Notes: a model not told the origin generated them from the letters alone. DNA of 64,000 nt from Pseudomonas batumici (GCF_000820515.1 NZ_JXDG01000018.1:62001-126000); one strand, 5' to 3'. Counted from the stretch's first letter, positions 1 to 9,182 are shown. Program-made: numbers and translations.

Positions 1-1700
1 TAGAACAGCTTCACGTCGAGGCTCAGGCCGATCTCGGTGAAGAAACCGTTATAGCCCAGTTCGCGCGAGCGCATGCGCTCCTTGTCCAGGTTTCCCGGGC
101 CACGGGTCCGGACGAAATACTGGCCGCTGTTCTGACCGTAGGTAGGGGAATCCAGATTGGTGACCCGATAGCTCCAGTTGACGTTGTTCTCGAACATGTC
201 CGGCGAGCGAATGGCTTCGGAATAGACCGCGCGCAGACCATGCCGGGGATTGATCAGGTAGTTCACCGCAAAGCGCGGGGTCAGGGAGCTGCCGGTCAGT
301 TGCGTGTCTTCGTACATGGCGCCGCCCTGTACCAGCCAGTGTTCGCTGGCGCGCCATTCGAGCTGGCCGAACAGGCGCCAGGTGGTGTCGTCGGCGGTGC
401 CATTGAAATAGGTCTCGGAGTCTGCCCGGTCATAACGATAGTTCATGCCGCTGACCAGGCGCAGGCCGTCCGACAGGCTTAGGGTGTCCTGCAGTTCGAG
501 ATCGTAGCGGGTCTCGCGGGTGCTTTGGTCGATATCGCCGCAGACGGTCTGGCTGGCACCGCCGGCCCATTGGCCGAGGACCTGGTTGGCCAGCGCCTGT
601 TCGGCGGCACTGCCCGCCGGCGGGCTGCCAGGGGAGTAACTCGTTATATTGCGTGCCAGGGTTTCGGCATAGTTGGGATTCAACTGCCACAACTGGGTCA
701 GTTGCGGACTGAACGAGATCTTGGCATCGCAGGCGCGCCAGACCTGCTGGCGATCCCAATGCTGGGCCGAGCCCTGGATATACAGGCTGTGCTGGGGATT
801 GAGGTCGAGGTTCCAGCGCAGCGAGCCGGCATAGTCCTTGGCGACCACGTCGGAATTGTCGCCGGCCGCGGTGATGCCGGGAAACACCGCCCTGTAGGTG
901 TAGGGCCGCTGGTTGGTGCCGTCCTTGACGTTCAATTGCCAATCGATGCTCTGTCGTTCATCGAGCGTCTGGCTGGCCGAGAGGTTGACCCGGGTGATGC
1001 GCCGGCCGTCGCGGTAGTCCGCGCCCAGGTGGTCACTCTGGAAACCTTCGTCTTCCTGGCCGGACATCGACAGGCGCAGGTCGCCAGTCCCCCAGCCCGT
1101 GCCCTGGCTGGCGTACCAGTCATTGATGCCGCGATCGCCGCGGGTGACCTTCAGTTGCGAACCGTGGGTACTGCCCGGTGACTTGGTGAGGATGTTGACC
1201 ACAGCCATCAGCGCGTTGGCGCCGTAGCTGACGGTATTGGGGCCACGAAAGACCTCGATGCGCTCGATATCCTCCAGGGCCACCGGGATATCGCTCCAGT
1301 CCACGGTCGCCAGGCCCGCGCGATAGACCGAGCGGCCATCGATCAGGACCTGCATGCGCCGGGCGTTGGCGGCGTCGGTGCCGTGGTAGTTGATGCTGGC
1401 CTGGTTGCCGTTGGTGTAGCCGACCATCATGCCCGGCACCAGGCGCAGCAGCTCGCTGATATCCCGGGCGCCGCTGGCCTTGATCAGTTCGTTGTCGATC
1501 ACCGTCATGCTGCCGGGCACGGCGGCCGGCGATTGTTTCAGGCGGGTGGCCGTCAGCACCTCGGGCAGGGGCTGGTTTTCCAGGAACAGGTCGTCAGCCA
1601 GCAACGGGCCGCTGAACAGCAGGGCCAGGGCGACGGAGGAGCGAGCGGTGGGAGGGCCAAAAGACACGGCACAGCCTTGAGGAAAAGAATAGCCGTGCAT
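1..1700 (-). CDS. TonB-dependent outer-membrane receptor (3' end outside window)
   Basis: The minus-strand frame is open from an ATG at 1700 to the left edge, so about 566 residues are visible and the end of the barrel is missing. The protein opens with a signal-peptide-like stretch (SSVALALLFSGPLLADD) and then a plug domain (about residues 45-160) with LPEVLTATR, LLRLVPGMMVG, MQVLIDGRSVY and IERIEVFRGPNTVSYG. The rest looks like alternating beta-strand sequence. Such receptors import ferric siderophores, cobalamin or other chelates across the outer membrane using TonB energy; the substrate cannot be read from the sequence. No clear Fur box was found upstream. The gene is divergent from gpsA. 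The ATG at 1700 is the first in frame; a GTG eleven codons later is an alternative start. Confidence 0.9.
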   Translation of the reverse strand, partial: MHGYSFPQGCAVSFGPPTARSSVALALLFSGPLLADDLFLENQPLPEVLTATRLKQSPAAVPGSMTVIDNELIKASGARDISELLRLVPGMMVGYTNGNQASINYHGTDAANARRMQVLIDGRSVYRAGLATVDWSDIPVALEDIERIEVFRGPNTVSYGANALMAVVNILTKSPGSTHGSQLKVTRGDRGINDWYASQGTGWGTGDLRLSMSGQEDEGFQSDHLGADYRDGRRITRVNLSASQTLDERQSIDWQLNVKDGTNQRPYTYRAVFPGITAAGDNSDVVAKDYAGSLRWNLDLNPQHSLYIQGSAQHWDRQQVWRACDAKISFSPQLTQLWQLNPNYAETLARNITSYSPGSPPAGSAAEQALANQVLGQWAGGASQTVCGDIDQSTRETRYDLELQDTLSLSDGLRLVSGMNYRYDRADSETYFNGTADDTTWRLFGQLEWRASEHWLVQGGAMYEDTQLTGSSLTPRFAVNYLINPRHGLRAVYSEAIRSPDMFENNVNWSYRVTNLDSPTYGQNSGQYFVRTRGPGNLDKERMRSRELGYNGFFTEIGLSLDVKLF

Positions 1701-1743
1701 GTTAACCGAGCTTGGCGGCTTTGCCATGGCGTTTGGCCGTCAT

Positions 1744-1773
1744 TGTATAGGTTGAATCGGTCAGGCCCCACAA
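1744..1773 (-). promoter_or_regulatory. candidate promoter for the TonB-dependent receptor
   Basis: On the minus strand TTGTGG (1768-1773) and TATACA (1744-1749) are separated by 18 nt and lie about 45 nt upstream of the receptor start. The match to sigma-70 consensus is moderate. A TATAAT at 1828-1833 on the plus strand could be the -10 box of gpsA, but it has no good -35. Confidence 0.35.
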
Positions 1774-1870
1774 GGCTCGTCCGGCCAGTGGGGGCGTATT
1801 GGGGCTGGCTGCCGATGACGGGCTCCGTATAATGCAACCATCGCCATTGGTAGGGATAGACGGGTTACAT

Positions 1871-2896
1871 ATGACTGAACAGTACCCAATCGCGGTTCTG
1901 GGTGGCGGAAGTTTCGGGACCGCCATCGCCAATCTGCTGGCCGAGAACGGCCACCGCGTGCGCCAATGGATGCGCGACCCCGAGCAGGCCGAGGCCATTC
2001 GCGTCAATCGCGAGAATCCGCGTTACCTCAAGGGCATCCAGGTGCATCCGGCGGTCGAGCCGGTGACGGACCTGAGCGCGACCCTCGACGACTGCGAACT
2101 GTTTTTTGTCGCCTTGCCCTCCAGCGCCTTGCGCAGTGCGCTGGCCCCCCATGCCGAGCGCCTGGGCGGCAAGTTGCTGGTGAGCCTGACCAAAGGCATC
2201 GAGGCGCAGACCTTCAAGCTGATGAGCGAGATCCTCGAAGATATCGCGCCGCAAGCACGGATCGGCGTGTTGTCCGGGCCGAACCTGGCCCGTGAAGTGG
2301 CCGAGCACGCCTTGACCGCCACGGTGGTGGCCAGTGAGGACGAGGAACTCTGCAGCCGTGTCCAGGCCGCGCTGCATGGGCGGACCTTCCGCGTGTATGC
2401 CAGCGCCGACCGTTTTGGTGTCGAGCTGGGCGGTGCCTTGAAGAATGTCTACGCGATCATTGCCGGCATGGCGGTGGCACTGGGCATGGGCGAGAACACC
2501 AAGAGCATGCTGATTACCCGGGCCCTGGCGGAAATGACCCGCTTTGCCGTCAGCCAGGGGGCCAACCCCATGACCTTCCTGGGACTGGCCGGGGTGGGCG
2601 ACTTGATCGTCACCTGCTCCTCGCCCAAGAGCCGCAACTATCAGGTCGGTTTCGCCCTGGGCCAGGGGTTGAGCCTGGAAGACGCCGTCGCCCGCCTGGG
2701 CGAGGTCGCCGAAGGGGTCAATACCCTCAAGGTGTTGAAGGTCAAGGCGCAGGAAGTGGGTGTCTATATGCCCCTGGTGGCCGGTTTGCATGCCATTCTG
2801 TTTGAAGGGCGTACCCTGAACCAGGTGATCGAGCTGCTGATGCGCGGCGAGCCGAAAACCGATGTCGATTTCATTTCCACCAGCGGTTTCAACTGA
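1871..2896 (+). CDS. gpsA: NAD(P)H-dependent glycerol-3-phosphate dehydrogenase
   Basis: GpsA reduces dihydroxyacetone phosphate to sn-glycerol-3-phosphate in the cytoplasm and so supplies the backbone for phospholipids. The 341-residue product has the N-terminal Rossmann motif GGGSFGTA (from residue 11), the family segments SLTKGIE and LSGPNLARE, the catalytic-lysine region [12 protein letters not shown], and the C-terminal-domain segment [12 protein letters not shown]. Length is normal for the family. The ATG at 1871 was chosen because [13 protein letters not shown] matches the usual N-terminus; the frame is open further upstream. The DUF4389 gene and sixA follow on the same strand, the order known around gpsA in other pseudomonads, which suggests one operon. 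Confidence 0.97.
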   Translation: MTEQYPIAVLGGGSFGTAIANLLAENGHRVRQWMRDPEQAEAIRVNRENPRYLKGIQVHPAVEPVTDLSATLDDCELFFVALPSSALRSALAPHAERLGGKLLVSLTKGIEAQTFKLMSEILEDIAPQARIGVLSGPNLAREVAEHALTATVVASEDEELCSRVQAALHGRTFRVYASADRFGVELGGALKNVYAIIAGMAVALGMGENTKSMLITRALAEMTRFAVSQGANPMTFLGLAGVGDLIVTCSSPKSRNYQVGFALGQGLSLEDAVARLGEVAEGVNTLKVLKVKAQEVGVYMPLVAGLHAILFEGRTLNQVIELLMRGEPKTDVDFISTSGFN

Positions 2897-2920
2897 AATT
2901 CAGCGCCACGGGAGCGAGTC

Positions 2921-3256
2921 ATGAACGAGTCCAAGTACGAATCCATTGTGTTGCGCATTGTCTGGATGCTGGTGTTCCTGCTGGTCTGGCAGGTCGCCCA
3001 GCTCCTTCTCGGGGGGCTGGTGCTGGTGCAGTTGGTCTATCGGCTGGTCTATGGCGCGCCGAGTGGCAACCTGATGAGCTTCGGCGACAGCCTGAGCCAG
3101 TTCCTGGCCCAGATCGGCCGGTTCGGCAGCTTTCATACCGAACAGAAGCCCTGGCCGTTCGCCGACTGGCCGGCGCCGCGGGCTCCGGAGGGAGAAGCGC
3201 CGCATGTGGTGCCGCCGGCGCCGCATCCGGCCCGTGACGAGGAGCCCAAGCTGTGA
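2921..3256 (+). CDS. DUF4389 family membrane protein
   Basis: A 111-residue protein with one or two hydrophobic segments in residues 9-45 (IVWMLVFLLVWQVAQLLLGG, then LVLVQLVYRLVYG), a conserved middle (LMSFGDSLSQFLAQIGRF), and a Pro-rich C-terminal tail. This matches the DUF4389 family, whose function is unknown. It starts 24 nt after gpsA behind the purine-rich GGGAGCGAG, and its stop overlaps the sixA start by 4 nt, so the three genes are probably co-transcribed and the last two translationally coupled. Confidence 0.85.
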   Translation: MNESKYESIVLRIVWMLVFLLVWQVAQLLLGGLVLVQLVYRLVYGAPSGNLMSFGDSLSQFLAQIGRFGSFHTEQKPWPFADWPAPRAPEGEAPHVVPPAPHPARDEEPKL

Positions 3257-3705
3257 AGGTCTGGGTCCTGCGCCATGGCGAAGCCGAGCCCCAGACCCGT
3301 AGCGATGCCGAACGGGCGCTGACGGCCCACGGGCGCAAGCAGGTCCTGCACAGTGCCGCCCACCTGATCGGCCAACCGTTGTCGGCGATCTACGCCAGCC
3401 CCTATGTGAGGGCGCAACAAACCGCCGAACTGGTGCGTGAGGTGCTGGGCTTCGAGGCCGAGATCATCACCGTGCCCTGGCTGACCCCCGATACCCCTGC
3501 GCGGGATGTCAGCCTGCGGCTCGACGCCGCTGGCCAGGACCTGTTGCTGGTCAGCCATCAGCCGCTGGTGAGCAATCTGCTCAGCCTGCTGCAGCACGGG
3601 CATGTGTATCAGCCGGAACCCATGGGGACGGCCAGCCTGGCCGAGCTGGAAGGGGAGTTGCCGCTGGACGGCGGGATGACGCTCTTGGGCATCCGCCACC
3701 CCTGA
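3253..3705 (+). CDS. sixA: phosphohistidine phosphatase SixA
   Basis: A small single-domain histidine phosphatase of 150 residues. The catalytic R-H-G triplet is at residues 7-9 (VLRHGEAE), the second Arg region is YASPYVRAQQTAEL, and the second catalytic His lies in LLLVSHQPLVSNL. SixA removes phosphate from phosphohistidine; in E. coli the targets discussed are ArcB and NPr of the nitrogen PTS. The GTG start at 3253 overlaps the end of the DUF4389 gene. The gene converges with the pentapeptide-repeat gene, whose stop lies only 3 nt away. Confidence 0.93.
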   Translation: MKVWVLRHGEAEPQTRSDAERALTAHGRKQVLHSAAHLIGQPLSAIYASPYVRAQQTAELVREVLGFEAEIITVPWLTPDTPARDVSLRLDAAGQDLLLVSHQPLVSNLLSLLQHGHVYQPEPMGTASLAELEGELPLDGGMTLLGIRHP

Positions 3706-3708
3706 GGT

Positions 3709-4527
3709 TCAGTGGCTCAGCACCGCACCGAGCAGGTCGGTCCTGGTGTTTTTCAGGGTCGCGGCGTTGACCTTGGCGCCCTTGAACAGGCAGGCCTCGA
3801 AGTGACCGGACAACACGGTGTTGCGCAGGTCGCAATGGCTGAAATCGTTGCTTTTGAAGCCACTCGACAGCAGCGCTCCGTTGAGGTTGGCTGCCCTGAA
3901 GTCGGCCTCCTGGTATTGCCCGAAAAACCTCACCCCCCTTAAATCGCCCCCGCTCAGGTCAACGCCGATCATGTTGACGTTGGTCACCTGCAAGGTCCGC
4001 AAGGCCTGGCAGATGGACGCCTTGCTCCAGTACCTGAAGGCGCTGCGGGTCTCGTCGTCCTGGAACGGCAGGTGCTGGATCGCCTGCCGGTCCTCGGCGA
4101 CGATGTTCAGGGCGCAGCGCTTCAGGGCATGGGTCAGTTGCGGGGAAAGGGCGGGCGGCACCCGCAAGTCGAACAGTTTCTTCTGCACATGCAGGGAAAC
4201 CCTCCCGCCACCGTCCAGGTGGACACCGTCCCAACTGTTCAGGATCCCGGTAAAGCGCGCGGCGGCGGCCACCATCAGCTCTAGCAGGTCGGCCAACGGG
4301 TACTGGTGCAGGGACGGCGCGCTGCCGAGGAAAAGCCGCGCCTGGGCCAGCGAATCCTTCAGGCCCAACAGGGTCAGGTCCCGTTCGAGCTGTGAGCCAT
4401 CGTCGGCTGTCGCCGCAAGGAGCGCGCCGCCGTGAATCTCGACCGGGCCGGCGTGTGGCGAGGGAGCTGGGGCCTGGGCGTTGCCCACGGGCATGAAGCG
4501 GCGAAGAAGACGGCCTATCGTTGCCAT
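3709..4527 (-). CDS. pentapeptide-repeat protein
   Basis: The C-terminal third contains tandem A(D/N)LXX pentapeptide units (VDLSGGDLRGVRF, ADFRAANLNGALL, NDFSHCDLRNTVL), the pattern of the right-handed quadrilateral beta-helix. The N-terminal two thirds (about 190 residues) match no family I can name. No signal peptide or membrane segment is visible. From the ATG at 4527 the product is 272 residues. This start has AAGAGAT just upstream, whereas the ATG 16 codons earlier (4575) has no ribosome-binding site. Function is unknown; pentapeptide proteins range from gyrase mimics to secreted effectors, and nothing here decides between them. Confidence 0.8.
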   Translation of the reverse strand: MATIGRLLRRFMPVGNAQAPAPSPHAGPVEIHGGALLAATADDGSQLERDLTLLGLKDSLAQARLFLGSAPSLHQYPLADLLELMVAAAARFTGILNSWDGVHLDGGGRVSLHVQKKLFDLRVPPALSPQLTHALKRCALNIVAEDRQAIQHLPFQDDETRSAFRYWSKASICQALRTLQVTNVNMIGVDLSGGDLRGVRFFGQYQEADFRAANLNGALLSSGFKSNDFSHCDLRNTVLSGHFEACLFKGAKVNAATLKNTRTDLLGAVLSH

Positions 4528-4795
4528 GGAGATCTCTTGCAAGGGCTGGGGGCGGAAATTCGACGCGATATGCACCGCGGCGACTATCAGATTCCGCCCG
4601 GCTTTCCCGGCGCAGGCTGTTGCCTCCTGCGCCCCGCAAGACCTTTTTCAGCTTGCGACCTTCTGTTCTTCCGTGGAATAGTCAACCGAGCGCCTGCTTG
4701 GTTTGCCGGGGCCTATCCGTGTCGGCGCCCGGCGCGAGCGCGGGCCGGGCCCCTGGCCGCAGGCATGACGAATAACCACAGTAGGGGAATCCACC

Positions 4796-5239
4796 ATGGC
4801 CTTGTGGCGCACCGCACCGAATCTCGAACAACTCAATGCCTTGCAGAAAAACACCATCGGCGAACTGCTGGATATCCGCTTCGAAGCCTTTGATGACGAG
4901 TCGCTGACGGCCAGCATGGTCATCGATCACCGCACCCATCAACCCTACGGTCTGCTGCACGGCGGCGCCTCGGTGGTGTTGGCCGAAAGCGTCGGCTCCA
5001 TGGCCAGTTTCCTCTGCATCGACCCGAGCCAGTTCTATTGCGTGGGCCTGGAAATCAATGCCAACCACCTGCGAGGCCTGCGCAGCGGGCGGGTAACGGC
5101 CGTGGCCAAAGCCATCCATATCGGTCGCACCACCCATGTCTGGGATATCCGCCTGAGCAGCGACGAGGGCAAGGCCAGTTGCGTGTCGCGCCTGACCATG
5201 GCCGTGGTGCCGCTGGGGCAGACTCCACCAAGCCGCTGA
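4796..5239 (+). CDS. hotdog-fold acyl-CoA thioesterase
   Basis: A 147-residue single hotdog domain of the 4HBT / PaaI-YdiI type. The active-site helix reads QPYGLLHGGASVVLAESVGSMAS with H55-G56-G57 and the putative catalytic E64; the pattern GLEINANHLR and the C-terminal strand RLTMAVVP also fit. Family members hydrolyse acyl- or aroyl-CoA thioesters, and close E. coli relatives are MenI (YdiI) and EntH. The natural substrate here is not evident. The gene lies in the same order as in P. aeruginosa, just before two alpha/beta hydrolase genes. Confidence 0.88.
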   Translation: MALWRTAPNLEQLNALQKNTIGELLDIRFEAFDDESLTASMVIDHRTHQPYGLLHGGASVVLAESVGSMASFLCIDPSQFYCVGLEINANHLRGLRSGRVTAVAKAIHIGRTTHVWDIRLSSDEGKASCVSRLTMAVVPLGQTPPSR

Positions 5240-5344
5240 GTCGAGCCATGGCCGGACTGTCACCTTTCCTGGCAGTTACGGTCATTGCCGGGGGGCCGGC
5301 TCCTGCCGACAATGAACACTGGTTTTTTTCGAGATGTGTCCGGT

Positions 5345-6154
5345 ATGTCGAAGCATGTGTTCTTCGCCCACGCCAACGGTTTTCCTTCGGGGACCTACGG
5401 TAAATTGTTCGCCGCCCTGTCGCCGGAGTATCAGGTTGCGCATCTGCAACAGCATGCCCACGACCCGCGTTTCCCGGTGGACGACAACTGGCGCAACCTG
5501 GTCGACGAACTGATCCATCACCTGGAGCAGCAGCCCGAGCCGGTCTGGGGCGTCGGCCATTCCCTGGGCGGTGTCCTGCACCTGCACGCGGCGCTGCGTT
5601 GCCCGCAGTTGTACAAGGGCGTGGTGATGCTCGATTCGCCGGTGCTGACCCGCGCCGACCAGTGGGTGATCCGTGCGGCCAAGCGCCTGGGCTTTATCGA
5701 CCGCCTGACGCCGGCCGGGCGGACCCTGGGGCGACGTGAAGAATTCGCCGACCTCGACACGGCCCGCCAGTACTTTGCCGGCAAGACCCTGTTTCGCGGC
5801 TTCGATCCGGAGTGTTTCGACGCTTATCTGCAACACGGTCTGCGCCGGGACGGTGACCGCCTGCGCCTGAGCTTCGACCCGGCGACGGAAATCAGCATCT
5901 ATCGCGGGGTCCCCCATACCAGTCCGGGTCTGGCCCGGCATCTGAAGGTGCCGCTGGCGGTGGTGCGCGGTCGGCAGAGTCGCGTGGTCATGCCGCATCA
6001 CACCCGCAGTGTCGATCGCCTGCCCCATGGCGAATCCCTGAGCATGCCCGGCGGCCACATGTTTCCCCTGCAGCGTCCCCAGGACACCGCGCAGTTGCTC
6101 AAGACCATTTTCGCCCGCTGGGAGCGCCAAGCCGGGCAGGGACGTTGCGCATGA
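5345..6154 (+). CDS. alpha/beta hydrolase
   Basis: A 269-residue alpha/beta hydrolase with the oxyanion region FFAHANGFPSGTY at the N-terminus, nucleophile elbow GVGHSLGG (Ser73), and catalytic His near the C-terminus in MPGGHMFPLQ. No signal peptide, so probably a cytoplasmic esterase or thioesterase of unknown substrate. MSKHVFF at 5345 is taken as the start because it fits the family N-terminus; upstream in-frame starts add about 20 unconserved residues. The stop overlaps the next start (ATGA at 6151-6154), so the two hydrolases are translationally coupled. Confidence 0.87.
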   Translation: MSKHVFFAHANGFPSGTYGKLFAALSPEYQVAHLQQHAHDPRFPVDDNWRNLVDELIHHLEQQPEPVWGVGHSLGGVLHLHAALRCPQLYKGVVMLDSPVLTRADQWVIRAAKRLGFIDRLTPAGRTLGRREEFADLDTARQYFAGKTLFRGFDPECFDAYLQHGLRRDGDRLRLSFDPATEISIYRGVPHTSPGLARHLKVPLAVVRGRQSRVVMPHHTRSVDRLPHGESLSMPGGHMFPLQRPQDTAQLLKTIFARWERQAGQGRCA

Positions 6155-7005
6155 GCCATCCGGTGGAAGAGGTGCGCCTGAGCCTGCCGCATATCGAGCT
6201 GGCGGCCCATCTGTTCGGCCCCGAGGACGGGCAGCCGGTGATTGCCCTGCACGGTTGGCTGGACAATGCCAACAGCTTCGCGCGCCTGGCGCCGAAACTG
6301 CACGGCCTGCGCATCGTCGCCCTGGACATGGCCGGGCACGGGCATTCCGGGCATCGACCGGTGGGGGCGGGGTACGCGCTGTGGGATTACGTTTACGACG
6401 TCCTGCGGGTCGCCGAGCAGTTGGGTTGGAAGCGCTTCAGCCTGTTGGGGCATTCCCTGGGGGCGATTGTTTCGATCGTGCTGGCCGGCGCCTTGCCGGA
6501 ACGGGTGACGCGTCTGGCCCTGATCGACGGGGTGATTCCACCCACCGGCAGTGGCGAAAACGCCGCCGAGCGCCTGGGCATGGCCTTGCAGGCGCAGCTT
6601 GAGTTGCAGGACAAGCGCAAGTCGGTGCACCCGACCCTGGACCGGGCCATCGAGGCGCGCATGAAGGGCCTGGTGGCGGTCAGCCGCGAAGCCGCCGAGC
6701 TGCTGGCCCAACGCGGCCTGATGCCGGTGCCCGGTGGTTACACCTGGCGCAGCGACAACCGCCTGACCCTGCCGTCGCCGTTGCGCCTGACCGAGGAGCA
6801 GGCCATGGCCTTCATCCGCCGCATCGCCTGCCCGGCCCAACTGGTGGTGGCCGAGCAAGGCATGTTGGCCCAGCACAAGGACTTGCTCGATCGTCTACCC
6901 TTCAACCTGGAGCACCTGCCGGGCGGGCATCATCTGCACCTGAACGATGAGGCCGGGGCGACCCTTGTTGCAGACTGTTTCAATCGCTTTTTCTCCATGC
7001 CTTGA
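6151..7005 (+). CDS. alpha/beta hydrolase
   Basis: A second, distinct alpha/beta hydrolase of 284 residues. Visible motifs are IALHGWLDNANSF (HGW oxyanion loop), LDMAGHGHSGH, nucleophile elbow LLGHSLGA (Ser102), and the C-terminal His in LPGGHHLHL. It resembles the serine hydrolase-like family, with no predicted export. The ATG at 6151 overlaps the preceding TGA, indicating coupling. Substrate unknown. Confidence 0.88.
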   Translation: MSHPVEEVRLSLPHIELAAHLFGPEDGQPVIALHGWLDNANSFARLAPKLHGLRIVALDMAGHGHSGHRPVGAGYALWDYVYDVLRVAEQLGWKRFSLLGHSLGAIVSIVLAGALPERVTRLALIDGVIPPTGSGENAAERLGMALQAQLELQDKRKSVHPTLDRAIEARMKGLVAVSREAAELLAQRGLMPVPGGYTWRSDNRLTLPSPLRLTEEQAMAFIRRIACPAQLVVAEQGMLAQHKDLLDRLPFNLEHLPGGHHLHLNDEAGATLVADCFNRFFSMP

Positions 7006-7054
7006 CTTGTCACCTGCAACTGTCGAGGCTTGGCGGGTTGAAAGGGAGACAACC

Positions 7055-7153
7055 ATGCCAGACCTCGACCTCCACGCGACCTTGAGTCGTCCTGTTCCGG
7101 CACGTCCTGTTCCGGTCATCGTGCTTACCGTTCAGGCCCTGTCTATCCGATGA
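7055..7153 (+). CDS. possible 32-codon leader ORF upstream of DUF4892 gene
   Basis: A short ORF begins at ATG 7055 behind a near-ideal Shine-Dalgarno (AAAGGGAGACAACC) and ends with a TGA at 7151-7153 that overlaps the ATG of the next gene (ATGATGA). The peptide would be 32 residues and contains RPVPARPVPV, encoded by a 13-bp direct repeat (7088-7100 and 7103-7115). The DUF4892 gene has no good ribosome-binding site of its own, so translation of this ORF may deliver ribosomes to it. Whether the peptide itself has a role is unknown; it could simply be a leader. Confidence 0.45.
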   Translation: MPDLDLHATLSRPVPARPVPVIVLTVQALSIR

Positions 7154-7971
7154 TGAAGTTATCCACAGCCCTGGCCTGTGCCATGGGGATGGCCTGTTCC
7201 AGTTCATCGCTTTTCGCCGCCGATGTGCCGGGCAGCCACGATCTGGCGCTGGTGCCGCGCCTGGCCGATGCGCAGATCGTCGATTATCGGGCGCCGGCCG
7301 AGCTGGAGCGGATTTATCCACAGAGTGCGATCCGCAAGATCAGCAACCGCCTGCGCAGCGATGCCCAGGTCAGTGCCCGTGGGCAGATGACCTCGGTGAC
7401 CTACGAGCTGCCGCCCGAACACGGTGCCGACGAGGCCTTCACCGCAGCGCGCGAGGCCTTGCAGAAGCAGGGTGCGCAGTTGCTGTTCTGGTGCCAGGCC
7501 CGCGATTGCGGGGAAAACAGCCTGTGGGCCAATGAAGTGTTCGGCAATGCCACCTTGTCCGGCGCGGACGACCAGCAGGCTTACCTGTTGCTGCGCCTGG
7601 CGGCTCCGGCGGACAATTCGCTGGTGGCCTTGTATAGCATCACCCGGGGCAACCGCCGGGCCTACCTGCATGTGGAGCAGTTCGCGTCCGCCTCGCCGCT
7701 GGGGGAGTTGCTGCCCACCTCCGCCACCTTGCTGCGTGAACTGCGCGATACCGGCAAGCTCGACTTGCCGAAGTTGGCCGGCGATCCCCAGGCCACCTGG
7801 GTCACCCTGATTTCCCGGGGCCTGAACCTGGACACGAGCTTGCGGGTCAGCCTCTCGGGGGCGTCTGCCGAGGCCTGGCGTCAGGTGTTGATGGCCCAGG
7901 GGGTGAGGGCGGCACGCCTGGAAGTGGGGAACGTCAACTCCAGCGGCTTGCACATCGAATTACTGCGGTAG
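7150..7971 (+). CDS. DUF4892 domain-containing exported protein
   Basis: A 273-residue protein with a clear signal peptide (residues 1-24, ending SSLFAADVPG). It carries the DUF4892 features RIYPQSAIRKISNRLR, MTSVTYELP, LLFWCQARDCGENSLWANEVF and a C-terminal domain that ends near LHIELLR. The two Cys in CQARDC could form a periplasmic disulfide. Function is unknown. The start ATGATG has no recognisable ribosome-binding site and overlaps the stop of the short upstream ORF. Confidence 0.85.
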   Translation: MMKLSTALACAMGMACSSSSLFAADVPGSHDLALVPRLADAQIVDYRAPAELERIYPQSAIRKISNRLRSDAQVSARGQMTSVTYELPPEHGADEAFTAAREALQKQGAQLLFWCQARDCGENSLWANEVFGNATLSGADDQQAYLLLRLAAPADNSLVALYSITRGNRRAYLHVEQFASASPLGELLPTSATLLRELRDTGKLDLPKLAGDPQATWVTLISRGLNLDTSLRVSLSGASAEAWRQVLMAQGVRAARLEVGNVNSSGLHIELLR

Positions 7972-7995
7972 TGGCCTGTACGAAGCGCCTCCGAG

Positions 7996-8033
7996 AGACG
8001 ATCATGCGGTTTTCCGGTTGCGCCGGATCGTCT
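7996..8033 (+). terminator. inverted repeat downstream of DUF4892 gene
   Basis: AGACGATC and GATCGTCT form an 8-bp perfect stem around a 22-nt spacer. There is no T-run, so intrinsic termination is uncertain. Confidence 0.3.
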
Positions 8034-8097
8034 GTCGGTAAACGTCTGACCCTGGCTTGGCCTAAGCTTTCATTGCCCTTCTTTGTCTGGAATACCC

Positions 8098-9150
8098 ATG
8101 CCCAATAATGATCGTCTGCTGGTGCAGATACTGCTCCTTGTGCTGTTCGGTGCCACCCTGTGGGTGCTGGCGCCGTTCTGGTCGGCGCTGTTCTGGGGCG
8201 CCGTGCTGGCGTTTGCCAGTTGGCCGCTGATGCGCCTGTTGACCCGTGTAACGGGGAATCGCGAGTCCCTGGCGGCCGGGCTGCTGACCCTGGGCTGGAT
8301 GTTGCTGGTGGCCGGCCCGCTGGTGTGGCTGGGGCTCAACCTGGCGGACCATGTGCGCGATGCGGTGACCTTCATCAAGGATGTCCAGGTCGACGGGTTG
8401 CCCGCGGCACCGGCCTGGCTGGGTACCTTGCCCATCGTCGGCGAACGGCTGGTGGGCATCTGGAACACCATCGACCAGCAGGGCGCGGCCATGCTGGTGG
8501 CGATCAAGCCTTATCTGGGGCAGGTCGGCAACTGGTTGCTGGCGCGCAGTGCGCAGATCGGCGGCGGGATACTCGAGCTGACCCTGAGTATCGTCTTCGT
8601 GTTCTTTTTCTATCGCGACGGTCCGCGGCTGGCGGCCTTTATCCACGGCCTGCTGGAGCGGCTGATCGGCGAACGGGCCGATTACTACCAGGAACTGGTG
8701 GCGGGCACGGTGCAACGGGTGGTCAACGGTGTGATCGGCACGGCGGCGGCCCAGGCCCTGCTGGCCCTGATCGGTTTCCTGATTGCCGGTATCCCCGGCG
8801 CGTTGGTGCTGGGGATCGCGACCTTCCTGCTCAGCCTGATTCCCATGGGGCCACCGCTGGTATGGATTCCCGCCACGGCCTGGCTGGCCTGGAAAGGCGA
8901 GTATGGAATGGCGGTGTTTCTCGGAATCTGGGGCACCTTCATCATCAGTGGTGTGGACAACGTGCTCAAGCCGTACCTGATCAGCCGCGGCGGCAACCTG
9001 CCGCTGGTGATCGTGTTGCTGGGGGTGTTCGGCGGCTTGATCGCCTTTGGCTTTATCGGTCTGTTTATCGGCCCGACCTTGCTGGCGGTGGCCTACAGCT
9101 TGTTGATCGACTGGAGTGCGAGCCAGTCGCGGCGCGAGGAGAAACCCTGA
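8098..9150 (+). CDS. AI-2E family transporter (YdiK/PerM-type membrane protein)
   Basis: A 350-residue inner-membrane protein with an early hydrophobic hairpin (about residues 8-70), a soluble middle, and a C-terminal membrane block including LIGFLIAGIPGALVLGIATF and VIVLLGVFGGLIAFGFIGLF. The signatures SGVDNVLKPYLISRGG and FIGLFIGPTLLAV are typical of the AI-2E/UPF0118 family. Members include TqsA-type autoinducer-2 exporters and Na+/H+ antiporters; substrate is not assignable here. The ATG at 8098 (PNNDRLL) is preferred to the upstream TTG. A REP pair follows. Confidence 0.88.
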   Translation: MPNNDRLLVQILLLVLFGATLWVLAPFWSALFWGAVLAFASWPLMRLLTRVTGNRESLAAGLLTLGWMLLVAGPLVWLGLNLADHVRDAVTFIKDVQVDGLPAAPAWLGTLPIVGERLVGIWNTIDQQGAAMLVAIKPYLGQVGNWLLARSAQIGGGILELTLSIVFVFFFYRDGPRLAAFIHGLLERLIGERADYYQELVAGTVQRVVNGVIGTAAAQALLALIGFLIAGIPGALVLGIATFLLSLIPMGPPLVWIPATAWLAWKGEYGMAVFLGIWGTFIISGVDNVLKPYLISRGGNLPLVIVLLGVFGGLIAFGFIGLFIGPTLLAVAYSLLIDWSASQSRREEKP

Positions 9151-9182
9151 TCTTCGTTCGATCTTGAAAACGCGACCGAACC

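Noticed and set aside
7088..7115. Two 13-bp direct repeats considered as a start of a repeat array
   Set aside because: Only two copies with a 2-nt spacer; not a CRISPR or satellite array.
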